NCBI GenBank assembly: GCA_019459505.1
Contig: JAIBEV010000110.1
Location: 32,958 to 96,957 of the forward strand
Source: Candidatus Paracaedibacteraceae bacterium
GTDB lineage: Bacteria > Pseudomonadota > Alphaproteobacteria > Paracaedibacterales > Paracaedibacteraceae
Length of the DNA: 64,000 nucleotides
Direction: 5' to 3'
In this document: positions 45,874 to 55,779 of the stretch, piece after piece
How the letters are laid out: each line of letters opens with the position of its first letter
Numbering within the stretch: position 1 is the stretch's first letter
Made by a program: the position numbers and the translations under genes
The notes under the pieces: model-generated
Told to the model about the DNA's origin: nothing
Databases searched by the model: none
What the model saw: only the letters and a program-made list of their open reading frames with translations

Positions 45874-46434
45874 TTAAAATCGATAGGCAACTCTTAAACC
45901 ATTAAATTCTTTAGAAGTAATGGGCGCAATACTCAAGGATTTATTTTTTTCTTGAAATTTTTTTGTGAAAACAAATGCTGAGATAAAACCAACTAAAAAC
46001 CCAGCTGCCACCCCGGCTCCTGTATGGCGTCGATTTTGAACACGACCTGCAGCCGTTACGGCTGTTATAACATACGGAAGGGCTGCATACTCAATGCCGT
46101 AACGAAATAAAATGAAATTAGCGCCCACGGAAGCCGATGAAGTATGGCCACTCGGAAAGTTATAGGGTCTACCGTTGGGACGTCGATTTATTGGCTCGTC
46201 ACCTTTATGGATTTTATTGACCCCATGTTTTATACCAGCTGTTAATGTCAGATTTAACAATATAGAATATAAGCACTGGAAGGCACCTTCTTCGTCTTCT
46301 TTAATTATTGTGAAACCAAATGCCATGACTGGATTAATAAATTGACCAACATCGGCTACACGACCGGCTGTTGTACTTTTTGCATCGCAATAATTGATAA
46401 AGAACAGCACCAAAAAGAATTGTCGAACGTTCAA
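45874..46434 (-). CDS. PAP2-family phosphatase-like protein
   Basis: 186 residues with a short signal or first membrane segment, a second hydrophobic stretch and a C-terminal helix. PAP2 motif 1 appears as KIHKGDEPINRRPNGRP, motif 2 as FPSGHTSSA and motif 3 as GRVQNRRHTGAGVAAG. In motif 3 the usual Ser before Arg is Gly and the Asp after the His is absent, so activity is uncertain. Relatives dephosphorylate undecaprenyl pyrophosphate, phosphatidate or lipid A. It follows a 68-base gap upstream of mtaB on the same strand. Confidence 0.8.
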   Translation of the reverse strand: MNVRQFFLVLFFINYCDAKSTTAGRVADVGQFINPVMAFGFTIIKEDEEGAFQCLYSILLNLTLTAGIKHGVNKIHKGDEPINRRPNGRPYNFPSGHTSSASVGANFILFRYGIEYAALPYVITAVTAAGRVQNRRHTGAGVAAGFLVGFISAFVFTKKFQEKNKSLSIAPITSKEFNGLRVAYRF

Positions 46435-46708
46435 GATTTTTTCTCCATCTCAATGAGTAAGATGATCATAATATTTTTAGTAAAAATTAAAAGATATTTT
46501 TTATAAAAATTGGAAATAAGAAAAGGCCAAGAGTAATATATTATACTAACAGGTAAATTATTATTCCATTTATACGGCTCATTAAAGATTATTTAAAAAA
46601 TTAATTAGAATTGTAAAAAGGGGATTTATTTGTAAGATGAAGGTCTTTATACTTTTCTCTTGGTAAGAAGCTTGTCTTACTATTCAAAATTTTATAAAGG
46701 AGCTTTCA

Positions 46709-48100
46709 ATGAAGTGTATTACTGCTATTTCAATGCTCTCTCTTGCCCTTTTAACCTTAAGCCTCCCCTCTCATACTATGGAACCAGAAAGTGAACCGAT
46801 TGATGAGTGCTCTCAAAGAACTTTCAGTTGGCTAAATAAGCACCGTAAGGTTGAAGTTACGACCTCATTCGAGACTGAAACAACAAAGGTTGGGGACTTT
46901 ACCTTTATATCTTATTATGTGGGGACAATTACTGGGCCTTATACTCTCCGTAATAATCCAAATCATCACTCCCAAGCTCTCAATGAAATAGAAGAAGATA
47001 AGAAGCGCATTGAGGGAATTATTCAAGAGTTAATAGAGATATTTAAATGTAACCTTTCTCGGCCGCCTATTATTGCTCTTCAAGAATGGCCCCGACGAGA
47101 TTATGAACTCTTAAGGACTAAATTAAATAATGTGCCCATTAATGGAAGGAACCTCCCTCTTGGATTGATTGAAGGTCCTATTCCAGATACTCAGCTTTCA
47201 AATGTCCTTATTTTTATGAGTAATCAATTTAAGGAGGTATCGAATTCTTCTGCTGGCCATTTAAACTCTTTAGCGAAGTTAAAGACTGAATCAGGAAAGT
47301 CGCAACACAACACAGCCTTAACAGTTGATTTTATATGGCAGCATACTCCCTTGATTAAGTTTACTGTCTTGAACGTAAACCTGCGATGGAAATCTAATGT
47401 TGATGATGTATTTAATGTTTGGCTTAAGCCTTTTTTTGAATATCATGAGTCAGATAATGTAGTAATTATGGGAAATCTTAATGTCGATTTTACAGGAAAG
47501 TATGATGAAGCAAGTTCTTTCCCTGTGAAGGTTAAATTTAATCATGGAGAGACAATCTATGACACTTTACACGCACGCCGGGTCCAGCGAGTAAAGCCAC
47601 AGACCACGGATGCCATCTTTTATTTGTTGAGCAAACAATCATCGCGTGGGATGTTTAAAGACTGGGTTTTCCCTCTTGCCGCCCCAGAATCCGAAGCATT
47701 AAAACCAGCCGATTACAATTATGAAGAAGTTCCCCTTGAGGAAATCAGCCAGGAAGACTTTCTTAAGTATGTAATTGACAGTGAGGCTAGTAAGCAATAT
47801 GGCGAGTTATTAAAGATTATTTCTAAAGAGGACAACAATACATATGTTATAAAAAAACACTTAATAGAGATAGCATTGCTTCCTTCTGACCAACAAAGAG
47901 AGAGAGTATTTCAGCTTCTTAATGGAGGAGTGACAGACCTTCTCCATAGACTTTCTGACCAATCATTGCAAGAAAAGCTTATGAATTTATGGCAAGCTAA
48001 AAAAATTTCTATCTCCTATCTTTTAAATTTATTGCCTCGAGTGTATAAGAACAGCGCAAAAATAGAAGAAGAATTAGACGCATTAGATAAGAAAAACTAA
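46709..48100 (+). CDS. Secreted protein with degenerate endonuclease/exonuclease/phosphatase fold
   Basis: 463 residues with a Sec signal peptide (cleavage near residue 22-24, SHT-ME). Residues 60-305 follow the EEP fold: metal Glu126 in IIALQEWP, FTVLNVNLRW where EEP enzymes have a His, VVIMGNLNVDF at 251-261 in place of the GDFN motif, and TTDAIFYL at 299-306. Replacement of the GDFN Asp by Asn and of the His suggests altered or lost catalysis. Residues 310-463 are helical and unassigned. AAGGAGCT precedes the ATG and a strong terminator follows, so it is a single-gene unit. I recognise the fold, not a named family. Confidence 0.8.
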   Translation: MKCITAISMLSLALLTLSLPSHTMEPESEPIDECSQRTFSWLNKHRKVEVTTSFETETTKVGDFTFISYYVGTITGPYTLRNNPNHHSQALNEIEEDKKRIEGIIQELIEIFKCNLSRPPIIALQEWPRRDYELLRTKLNNVPINGRNLPLGLIEGPIPDTQLSNVLIFMSNQFKEVSNSSAGHLNSLAKLKTESGKSQHNTALTVDFIWQHTPLIKFTVLNVNLRWKSNVDDVFNVWLKPFFEYHESDNVVIMGNLNVDFTGKYDEASSFPVKVKFNHGETIYDTLHARRVQRVKPQTTDAIFYLLSKQSSRGMFKDWVFPLAAPESEALKPADYNYEEVPLEEISQEDFLKYVIDSEASKQYGELLKIISKEDNNTYVIKKHLIEIALLPSDQQRERVFQLLNGGVTDLLHRLSDQSLQEKLMNLWQAKKISISYLLNLLPRVYKNSAKIEEELDALDKKN

Positions 48101-48122
48101 AAGGCTCAAAGTTTTAATAAAG

Positions 48123-48155
48123 AAGCCCAGTGAAATCATCTAACCTGGGCTTTTT
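48123..48155 (+). terminator. Bidirectional terminator between EEP-like gene and trxA
   Basis: AAGCCCAG and CTGGGCTT form a perfect 8-bp stem with a 14-base loop, followed by TTTTT on the plus strand and AGA/TCTTT on the other. It lies between convergent genes. Confidence 0.85.
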
Positions 48156-48180
48156 AGTCCATTGAAAAAATATAAATTTT

Positions 48181-48501
48181 TTAAAGAGCAGATTCAATCC
48201 ATTCAACAATTTTTCCCTTAGGTAAAACGCCGACCTTCGTGGAAAAAGCTTGGCCATTTTTAAAGAGAGTTAAGGTTGGAATGCTGCGTACTCCCAGTTG
48301 AGCAGGTGTTTGTGAATTTTCATCAATATTCATTTTGACGATCTTTACTTTGTTCCCTAATTCTGCAGCAACTTCGTCCAGAATAGGCGCGATCATTTTG
48401 CAAGGGCCGCACCATTCTGCCCAGAAATCTACAAGGACAGGAACATCGGAGGAGAGGACATCATTTTGGAAAGTGCTATCTGAAACTTGGTGTAAAGCCA
48501 T
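48181..48501 (-). CDS. trxA: Thioredoxin 1
   Basis: Cytosolic disulfide reductase of 106 residues. The active site [13 protein letters not shown], the cis-Pro segment [14 protein letters not shown] and the normal length leave little doubt. A TATAAT on the minus strand at 48611-48606 may be its -10 element. ksgA lies upstream on the same strand. Confidence 0.97.
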   Translation of the reverse strand: MALHQVSDSTFQNDVLSSDVPVLVDFWAEWCGPCKMIAPILDEVAAELGNKVKIVKMNIDENSQTPAQLGVRSIPTLTLFKNGQAFSTKVGVLPKGKIVEWIESAL

Positions 48502-48636
48502 AGGTCAATCCTTTATTTAGTTAGATTTATATCTTCTGATGGCTTAGCCAGGTCGGCTAGCTTTAATCAGAAAGACACAAAAAATTAGAAAGTTTATTTT
48601 ATTTTATTATAGCACATGAAAAAATGCCATCATAAC

Positions 48637-49470
48637 TCAAAAAATAGTTTTTTGAATTGTTTTTGCAAGCTGAATATATTGAGCCAGTGTCAGTTCCTCC
48701 GCGCGGGCGGTAACAGGAATATTATTTTCTAGAATTTGGTCCTGCGTTAAAAGGGATGCTAATGAAGAACGAATCATTTTTCGCCGTTGGCCAAAGGCGG
48801 CATGCGTTAAGCGTTCAATCGCAGGAGTTAGGGCAAGCTCTTCTTCTGTCAAATTTTTCGAGACTAAATGAACAACTGACGAGGTAACTTTTGGCGGCGG
48901 AGAAAAAGCGCCCGGCGGTAAATCAAAAACTTTTGAAGCGGTTGTTAGATATTGGCATAAAATGGATAGGCGACCATAGTCGGCTGTGCGAGTTTTTGCT
49001 ACAATACGCAGCGCAACTTCTTTTTGAAACATTAGTGTCATAGACTGAATGTTTGAAAGGTTGTGCAGCCACTTGATTAGCAAGGGTGTTCCTATATTGT
49101 AAGGAAGATTCGCGACAATTTTTATAGGGCCGGATGTAAGGTCCTGCGGTGAAATTGTCAAAGCATCTGCTGGGATAACCTCTAACTTTCCCTTGGCTTC
49201 AATTACAAGGTCCTGCAAAGCTAATACACAACGGGCATCATGTTCAATGGCGATAATCTTTTCAGCACCGGCCTCTAATAAGGCCCGGGTTAACCCGCCG
49301 GGACCGGGTCCCACTTCAATAACAGTGACTCCTTTTAAAGTACCTGCTGCTCGGGCAACTTTCCTAACGTTGTCCATATTAAGTAAGAAATTTTGACCAA
49401 GACTTTTCTTGGCCATAAGTCCATGCTGCTCGATGGTTGCTTTAAGGGAAGGAAGATGATCCAGGTTCAA
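48637..49470 (-). CDS. rsmA: 16S rRNA dimethyladenosine transferase RsmA/KsgA
   Basis: Dimethylates the two adjacent adenines in the 3' loop of 16S rRNA. 277 residues: KKSLGQNFLLN, motif I VIEVGPGPGGLTRALL, and the catalytic NLPYNIGTPLL. Its ATG overlaps the surA stop by four bases. The end reads TCAAAAAACTATTTTTTGA, a hairpin covering the stop codon that could act as a weak terminator. Confidence 0.97.
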   Translation of the reverse strand: MNLDHLPSLKATIEQHGLMAKKSLGQNFLLNMDNVRKVARAAGTLKGVTVIEVGPGPGGLTRALLEAGAEKIIAIEHDARCVLALQDLVIEAKGKLEVIPADALTISPQDLTSGPIKIVANLPYNIGTPLLIKWLHNLSNIQSMTLMFQKEVALRIVAKTRTADYGRLSILCQYLTTASKVFDLPPGAFSPPPKVTSSVVHLVSKNLTEEELALTPAIERLTHAAFGQRRKMIRSSLASLLTQDQILENNIPVTARAEELTLAQYIQLAKTIQKTIF

Positions 49471-50738
49471 AGCTTCAACATCCGACGCGCTGTTTCATCT
49501 TTTGATTCAATATGAGCGCTGCTCATTAATTTCTGGATTTCACGGGCTGCTTGGCGACCAAACCTTTCTTGTTCGAGATTACCGAGCACATCATCCTTTG
49601 TGTGGATAATAGGTTTTGGTTGGCGTTTATCGCAAATAAAGGTAACGATTAATCCATTAGGAGTCATCACCGGTTGAGCACATTTGCCGGTGGGTGTGTT
49701 CTTAACTAATTGACGCAGTTGATCCGGCATGTTGCCCACGCGAACGTAGTCTGTGTTTTGAACAGTAGCATTGCACGCTGTCGCTTTTTGAGAGAATTCC
49801 GCAGATGATGAGCAAGCCATAACCTTTTGAATAGTTGGAGCTATGGCTTCAATTTCATCAGGGGCGGAATCAGGTGTGATAGGGAAAATAGCTTGGGTAA
49901 AACTAATTTCAACATCCTCGGGACCTGTTTGACCTGTATGACGAATGTCGCGAACTTTAATAATTTTATAGCCGCCGCTGACCTTTATGGGGACCGAAAC
50001 TTGTCCGATGCTAAGTTTTTCGACTTTCTCAGCCACAGATTTTTCTAGCTGACTGCTGGCTACCCATCCAAGGTCGCCACCTTTAGTTGCGGAAGGGCTC
50101 TTTGATAGTTGTTGGGCCAATGCTTCAAATTTTGCCCCGGCTTTTAAATCAGCAATAAGAGAATTCGCTGTTGCTTCCAGCTGTGCTTCCTGATTCTGAT
50201 TCCGAGCAATAAGTGTAATTTCTGACAATAGGTATTGCTTGGTTGCTTTGTCGATTTTCATCTTTTGTAAGGCTTTTTCTGCCTCTGCTTCTGATACATA
50301 AACTACAGGGGCATACTGTTGACGAATATAACGCGCCCAAGCAATTTGGGCTCGGATGCGAGTTGCTAGTGTTTCTTTGGAGATACCATTAGATTTTAAG
50401 AGAGCAACTAATTGGTCCAGTTTCATATTATTATCGTGGGCCATATCTTTTAAAGCCCCATCAACTTCTGCTGGTGTAACGTCAATCTTCTTAAGTTTAG
50501 CCGCTTGAAGTTGAAGGCGTTCTTGAACAAGAGAGTTTAAAATTTCTGCTTTTTGACTCTCACCAATTTTAATTTGGCCACCTGCGGAAAATGTGATCAG
50601 CTTAATTCGTTGAGCTAAGTCATGTTCTGTGATTGGGTCCTTATTAACAATTAAAAGAATTTTTGAACCCGTGTCAGCTTCGAGGCTGGAGGTTAGCACA
50701 ACAATAGAGAATATCAGTGAACGTAAAAAATAAGTCAT
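49467..50738 (-). CDS. surA: Periplasmic chaperone SurA
   Basis: Parvulin-type peptidyl-prolyl isomerase and chaperone of outer-membrane proteins, including LptD encoded nearby. 423 residues from the ATG at 50738, which has AAGGA six bases upstream; an in-frame start 16 codons earlier is rejected. Order: signal peptide, SurA N domain (about 25-160), a parvulin domain with KGGDLGWVASSQ, and a second partial C-terminal isomerase-like part with QRPKP. It is divergent from lptF and coupled to ksgA by ATGA; pdxA, often between them, is absent. Confidence 0.93.
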   Translation of the reverse strand: MTYFLRSLIFSIVVLTSSLEADTGSKILLIVNKDPITEHDLAQRIKLITFSAGGQIKIGESQKAEILNSLVQERLQLQAAKLKKIDVTPAEVDGALKDMAHDNNMKLDQLVALLKSNGISKETLATRIRAQIAWARYIRQQYAPVVYVSEAEAEKALQKMKIDKATKQYLLSEITLIARNQNQEAQLEATANSLIADLKAGAKFEALAQQLSKSPSATKGGDLGWVASSQLEKSVAEKVEKLSIGQVSVPIKVSGGYKIIKVRDIRHTGQTGPEDVEISFTQAIFPITPDSAPDEIEAIAPTIQKVMACSSSAEFSQKATACNATVQNTDYVRVGNMPDQLRQLVKNTPTGKCAQPVMTPNGLIVTFICDKRQPKPIIHTKDDVLGNLEQERFGRQAAREIQKLMSSAHIESKDETARRMLKL

Positions 50739-50903
50739 GGCATATCCTTTTATGAGTTCATATAAAGAACTGTATTTTAATGTCAAAATAGTGTATTTAT
50801 AGATTTATGTCTAGTAAATATACTAATCATCTTTAAAAAACAACAACTTAGATGTGATTGGTATAAAAAATCCCCCCTCCAGTAGTAGCGGCAGGAAAAA
50901 TAA

Positions 50904-52019
50904 ATGGGTCGAATCATATCCCGTCATATTTTTGTTCATGTGGCCCTTACAACAGCCATTTTAACCTTTGTGCTCGTTTTTGGCGCGTGGTTAACTCAAT
51001 CTCTGCGGTTTATAGAGGTCATTATTGAGCAAAATGTCTCTGTAGGACGTTATTTATCCATGGTATGGCTGCTGTTGCCCAACTTAACATCGATTGTTCT
51101 ACCAATTTGTACGCTGTTAGCGACAGTTTATACTTTATATAAGTTGATTGCCGATAATGAGATGGTTGTCTATAAATCTGTTGGCCTTAGTAATCTACAA
51201 ATAGCCACCCCTGTTATTGTTTGGGGGCTGCTCATGACCGGTGTTTGTGGATTTTTAAATAATTATCTGGGGCCCAAATCTAATGAACAGTTTTATGGTA
51301 TTCGTAATGAAATTACCAAAGAGTTTTCCTCAGGATTGCTGCGAGATGGATCATTCAATAAATTAAAAGATATGGTGGTATATATTGGTGGACATACTGA
51401 GTCAGGCCAATTAGAGGGGATTTATATTTATGAAAAGGGCCAAGCTGATTCTCCGGGCTTTACCATTTTTGCACAACATGGATTTTTGCAGCATGAAGGG
51501 GGACATGGCATTCTGTATTTATTTAACGGGAATCGTCAAACTATAGATTCAGCCAAGGGTACCCATAATGTTGCTTATTTTAATGAATTTAAATATGATC
51601 TTGATGTCCATCGTAATGTGGCGGATAAAGTAAAACTTCATATGACATATGGGTTTTCTCAATTGATTAATCCGCCAGAGGAGGTGGCGCCCGCCACCAG
51701 GGTTAAAATGCTCGTGGAGGCTCATAAAAGAATGCTAAATCCGCTGTTTGTTATTATCTTTACGTTGTTTTCTTCAATGATTTTGTTATCCGGTCAGCAT
51801 CAACGACGCGGGCGCTGGAAGAAAATTGTAACATCTATTGGGATCTCATTGGCTTTAGAAATTGTGGTTATTGGCGTTCTTAATAGTCTTGCCAAATATC
51901 CTGCAGCCATTTCCTTAAGTTATATGTTAACGCTCAGTTGTGGGGTGTTTAGTATAGTGTTTTTAATAAAACCCGAGTGGCTTGCGGCGTTGATCAGAAG
52001 GTATTCGTATGTTCGCTAA
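50904..52019 (+). CDS. lptF: LPS export permease LptF
   Basis: Inner-membrane subunit of the LptB2FG transporter that extracts LPS. 371 residues: three N-terminal membrane helices, a periplasmic beta-jellyroll (about 130-270) and three C-terminal helices. The start GRIISRHIFVHV has an AGGAAA site. It overlaps lptG by 11 bases. Confidence 0.94.
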   Translation: MGRIISRHIFVHVALTTAILTFVLVFGAWLTQSLRFIEVIIEQNVSVGRYLSMVWLLLPNLTSIVLPICTLLATVYTLYKLIADNEMVVYKSVGLSNLQIATPVIVWGLLMTGVCGFLNNYLGPKSNEQFYGIRNEITKEFSSGLLRDGSFNKLKDMVVYIGGHTESGQLEGIYIYEKGQADSPGFTIFAQHGFLQHEGGHGILYLFNGNRQTIDSAKGTHNVAYFNEFKYDLDVHRNVADKVKLHMTYGFSQLINPPEEVAPATRVKMLVEAHKRMLNPLFVIIFTLFSSMILLSGQHQRRGRWKKIVTSIGISLALEIVVIGVLNSLAKYPAAISLSYMLTLSCGVFSIVFLIKPEWLAALIRRYSYVR

Positions 52020-53112
52020 TTATTGGCAATCAACTCTTAATCGTTATTTTTCCAGAGTTTTCTTGGTGTGGATTGCATCAGTAACGGTAATTGTAACCTT
52101 TGTAATGGGTTTAATTGACATGGCGGAATTTAGCCGTCGTACGGTTACAGCCACAAAGGTGGGATTTGCTGAAATTATGCAGATGGTCTGCCTTAAGATT
52201 CCCAATCATATTCAGATGCTTATGCCCTTTGTGGTTTTGATTGCGGCAATTATTTGTTTATCGCGCTTGAATCGGAGTCAGGAAGTGATTGTAGCGCGAG
52301 GCTTTGGTATTTCTGTGTGGCAAATTGCATCGGGTTTATCCCTTGTTATCTTAGGTTTAAGCCTTTTTACTTTGGCGGTTATTAACCCAATGGCGTCCCT
52401 CATGAGTTATAAGCAAGAACAGATGGAACAACGAATTTTTTCGGGGCGTGACATTGCTGTTACTGTGTTTGAGGATGGGGTTTGGATCCGTGAAAATACT
52501 GCTGATCGGAGCAGTATTATTAATGCTCAGCGCATTGATCCTACTCAAAAGCTTTTTGAAAACATTAGCTTCCAGAACTTTTCCAAAGACTATGATTTTA
52601 TTGATCGAATTGATGCAAAATCTGCCCTTATTAAGGATAAAGTTTGGTGTTTAAAGGAGGTAATTGTTTTTCCAAACAAACAAGAGCGGTATCAAAAAGA
52701 CGAATTGTACTTAAAGACAGACTTAACATTTGAAAAAATTCTTAATAGTAATCTTGAGCCTAAATATATCTCGTTTTGGATGTTGCCCGATTATATTGAC
52801 GTGTTAGAAAAATCAGGCTTATCAAGCCTGCCATATCGGATGTACTGGCATGCCTTTTTTGGTAGGATTGGATTTATGATGTCCTTGATGTTTTTAGTTG
52901 CTGCTTTTACTATGCGTCCCCCTCGACAAGGATATGCGACGGTCTTAACAATTTTGGCTATTGCGAGTGGATTGATTCTCCACTTCTTTAGTGATATTGT
53001 TTATGCTCTAGGATTGGCTCGACGCTTGCCATTGTTAGTTGCGGTATGGGCTCCGGCTATTACAGTAATGCTTTTAAGTTCAACATTGATATTGCACTTA
53101 GAAGAAGCCTGA
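52009..53112 (+). CDS. lptG: LPS export permease LptG
   Basis: Second permease subunit of LptB2FG, 367 residues with the same 3+3 helix layout. Typical segments are LNRYFSRVFLVW at the N terminus and the periplasmic GVWIRENTADRSSIINAQRID. It overlaps lptF by 11 bases and precedes lptD by 43. Confidence 0.94.
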   Translation: MFANYWQSTLNRYFSRVFLVWIASVTVIVTFVMGLIDMAEFSRRTVTATKVGFAEIMQMVCLKIPNHIQMLMPFVVLIAAIICLSRLNRSQEVIVARGFGISVWQIASGLSLVILGLSLFTLAVINPMASLMSYKQEQMEQRIFSGRDIAVTVFEDGVWIRENTADRSSIINAQRIDPTQKLFENISFQNFSKDYDFIDRIDAKSALIKDKVWCLKEVIVFPNKQERYQKDELYLKTDLTFEKILNSNLEPKYISFWMLPDYIDVLEKSGLSSLPYRMYWHAFFGRIGFMMSLMFLVAAFTMRPPRQGYATVLTILAIASGLILHFFSDIVYALGLARRLPLLVAVWAPAITVMLLSSTLILHLEEA

Positions 53113-53155
53113 GGCTTAATAGAAATTAATAAAGTCTTTAAAATTTGAAAGATCC

Positions 53156-55450
53156 ATGGCTTTTCTTCGTTTTCTTTTATTGTTGTCGATTGCTTTGCCT
53201 TGCAGTATAGAAGCAAGGCAAAAGGACCCCCTAAAAAAAGCTAAAAACTCTAAGCCTGTAAGCAAGGCTCCAACTTTTCTGCAGTCAGATGAGTTAAGTT
53301 ATGATGATCTTAACCAAGTGGTAACAGCCTCAGGGCGCGTTTATATTACGCAGGATGCGCAATTGCTGTATGCGGATGAAGTTCAGTACTTTAAAGCGGT
53401 GGATACAGTGGTTGCCAAAGGGCATGTATGGCTGAGGGATAAAGAAGGAAACTTTTCGTTCGCTGATCAGATAACGCTATCAAATAAAATGGCTGACGGC
53501 TTTGTTGAAAATATTAAAGTTCTGATGATTGATAATTCCAGGATCGCTGGAAATCGTGCCAAACGATATGAAGGAAAACGGGTTGTTGTTTGGCAAGGCG
53601 TTTATTCCCCTTGTGATATTTGTAAAGCAGAGCCCACGAAAGCGCCTTTATGGCAATTAAAGTCCGACAAGATTATTCATGATCAAGATGCTAAGATGAT
53701 CCAGTATCATCATGCTTGGATGGAAGTCTGGGGATGGCCCATTTTCTATGTTCCTTATTTTTCTCACCCTGATCCAGCGGTCAAGCGTAAAACAGGGTTG
53801 CTTATGCCTATTTATGGACACAGTAATGATTTGGGATACAGTATTACCGTGCCGTATTTTATTGCTAGCGGCCCTAATCATGATTTTACGTTTTACCCAA
53901 CCTTTACCAGTAGACAAGGTATTATCCCCGCTTTAGAGCATCGCTATAGATTCAATAATGGTGAATATACCATGCATGGAAGTTATGCGGGTAATACGAC
54001 CACCGGTTTCTCGTCCAACTCTAACCCTAACCATTATGGTCGGCCAAATCGTGACAGATGGCATTATTTTTTAAATGCTCGTTATGACATGACTCCTGAT
54101 ATTTTATTTACGCTGGATGTGCGGCGGGCGAGTGATTTAACTTATTTAAAACGGTTTCCTGTCTTGCCCCGGGGATCTACTGATCCTTTTGCTGCCAGTA
54201 TGACGTTGACTTCTACCGTCGCATTAGAAAGATTCCGTCCAGAAAGCTATGGAGTTATTCAATCTTATGTATTCCAGGCGGAACGCCAAAAAACAGTGCC
54301 TGTTGTGTTGCCGATCGTTCAGTATTCCTATGAAACCTTACCCGGGGTGTATGGGCAAACATTGATGGCTGATTTTAATTTTCTAAATTTATATCGCCAC
54401 CAAGGAATCGTTGGGCGTACGGCCGAGTCGATGATGCGGGGCTCTCTGGGCTTAGGAGGACAAATACCTTATGTTTCTAACTGGGGAGATATTTGGTCGT
54501 TAAAAGCTTATGTCCGGGGTGACCTCTATCATATGAATGGTTATAAGACTCAGGTTAATAATAAGCTTAAAAATAGGACCCAGGATCGTTATTATCCTCA
54601 GGCCTCTTTAACATGGCGCTATCCGTTCTTGAAGGCCATGCAAAGTATGCATTGGATTCTAGAACCGGCCACCATGATCACGAGCTCGTCCAGCGGCGGA
54701 AATTTTATTGAAATTCCCAATGAAGATACGCCTGTTGTCTTAGTGGATACAACCAATTTGTTTTTGAGTAACCGGATGTACGGTATTGATCGTATCGATT
54801 CTGGACATCGATTTGTTTATGGACTAAACTCAAGACAACTCTTCACAAGCTCGCGTAAAATTAATTTCTTCTTTGGTCAAAGCGTGCGTATTAATAAAAA
54901 TCAAGTGTTACCTCTCAATTCAGGCGAAGATCGCAAGGCCTCCAACTTTGTATCGGGGGTGCAGATTGTTCCGGTTCAATGGTTAGACCTTCGATCTCGG
55001 TTAATGCTTGATCGACGCAACCTGAGCGTCGAGGTTGCTGAATCGTCAGCGAGTGTTAGTTCTAAATGGCTTACAGGATCAATTGGTCATGTGTTCTATA
55101 ATAAGAATTTTACCGTTAATAATCAGCGCATTTCACAGCTTGCCTGGAATATGACAGTGGGTAAATATCGTGGTTTTTCTTTAACATATGGGGAATTACG
55201 AAACCTGGGGGATCGTCAGTCGATAGAGCTTTTAAATCGTTCAATTGCCCTTAAGCATGAGACCGAATGCTTAATTTCTACCTTTTCTATTATTCGAACC
55301 GGTTTCCGAGATAGAGATTTAAAGCCTGATACTAAAATTATCTTGCAGTTAGATTTTAAAAATTTAGGTAGCATTTATCCTGTGAATATTAGTGGCGTCG
55401 GTGGTATACGTCAGGCACCTGTTCCCCGTACGGCAAATATGTCTAATTAA
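53156..55450 (+). CDS. lptD: LPS-assembly protein LptD
   Basis: Outer-membrane barrel that inserts LPS into the outer leaflet. 764 residues: signal peptide (to about residue 21), an OstA-type beta-jellyroll N domain (about 40-150, YADEVQYFKAVDTVVAKG) and a long C-terminal barrel. Cysteines in SPCDICKAEP and HETECLIS may form the disulfides known to mature LptD. It ends the lptF-lptG-lptD operon; SurA, its chaperone, is encoded divergently. Confidence 0.94.
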   Translation: MAFLRFLLLLSIALPCSIEARQKDPLKKAKNSKPVSKAPTFLQSDELSYDDLNQVVTASGRVYITQDAQLLYADEVQYFKAVDTVVAKGHVWLRDKEGNFSFADQITLSNKMADGFVENIKVLMIDNSRIAGNRAKRYEGKRVVVWQGVYSPCDICKAEPTKAPLWQLKSDKIIHDQDAKMIQYHHAWMEVWGWPIFYVPYFSHPDPAVKRKTGLLMPIYGHSNDLGYSITVPYFIASGPNHDFTFYPTFTSRQGIIPALEHRYRFNNGEYTMHGSYAGNTTTGFSSNSNPNHYGRPNRDRWHYFLNARYDMTPDILFTLDVRRASDLTYLKRFPVLPRGSTDPFAASMTLTSTVALERFRPESYGVIQSYVFQAERQKTVPVVLPIVQYSYETLPGVYGQTLMADFNFLNLYRHQGIVGRTAESMMRGSLGLGGQIPYVSNWGDIWSLKAYVRGDLYHMNGYKTQVNNKLKNRTQDRYYPQASLTWRYPFLKAMQSMHWILEPATMITSSSSGGNFIEIPNEDTPVVLVDTTNLFLSNRMYGIDRIDSGHRFVYGLNSRQLFTSSRKINFFFGQSVRINKNQVLPLNSGEDRKASNFVSGVQIVPVQWLDLRSRLMLDRRNLSVEVAESSASVSSKWLTGSIGHVFYNKNFTVNNQRISQLAWNMTVGKYRGFSLTYGELRNLGDRQSIELLNRSIALKHETECLISTFSIIRTGFRDRDLKPDTKIILQLDFKNLGSIYPVNISGVGGIRQAPVPRTANMSN

Positions 55451-55779
55451 AGGTGAAGGGCAGTCAATTAGGTATGCTCGGTGGTGGTCTAAGGGCGCGC
55501 TAGAAGACAAAAAGCCTCCCTTACATCTTTTTCCAATTATTCCCTATGTATGGATTAGGGGTAATGATTGAACTATCCTCGATAAGTATATTTTTACCTT
55601 TTTAAAGGATTAGAATCATAATAAATCGGCGAAGATTTATACCATTTTAATTTAAGCAATTAGGTTATAATTTTACACTAATACAACCTAAGTGTCTGTA
55701 GTAAAAAACACTTGTTAAATAAGGTTAAAAACATCACTTTTAACTGGGATCAAGGCTTAAAATCGGCTACGTTAGAAAT
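55451..55779. other. Gene-free region before ftsA, with two adjoining inverted repeats
   Basis: No gene is visible. Near the ftsA side TTAGGTT (55660-55666) pairs with AACCTAA (55685-55691) and, sharing two bases with it, AAGTGT (55690-55695) pairs with ACACTT (55708-55713). These overlapping structures are mutually constraining and may form part of the ftsA promoter or leader. ftsQ and ddl, the usual upstream neighbours of ftsA, are not here. Confidence 0.5.

Noticed and set aside
55716..55729. TTAA-N6-TTAA upstream of ftsA as a CtrA box
   Set aside because: CtrA sites have a 7-base spacer; TTAA pairs are common in AT-rich gaps.
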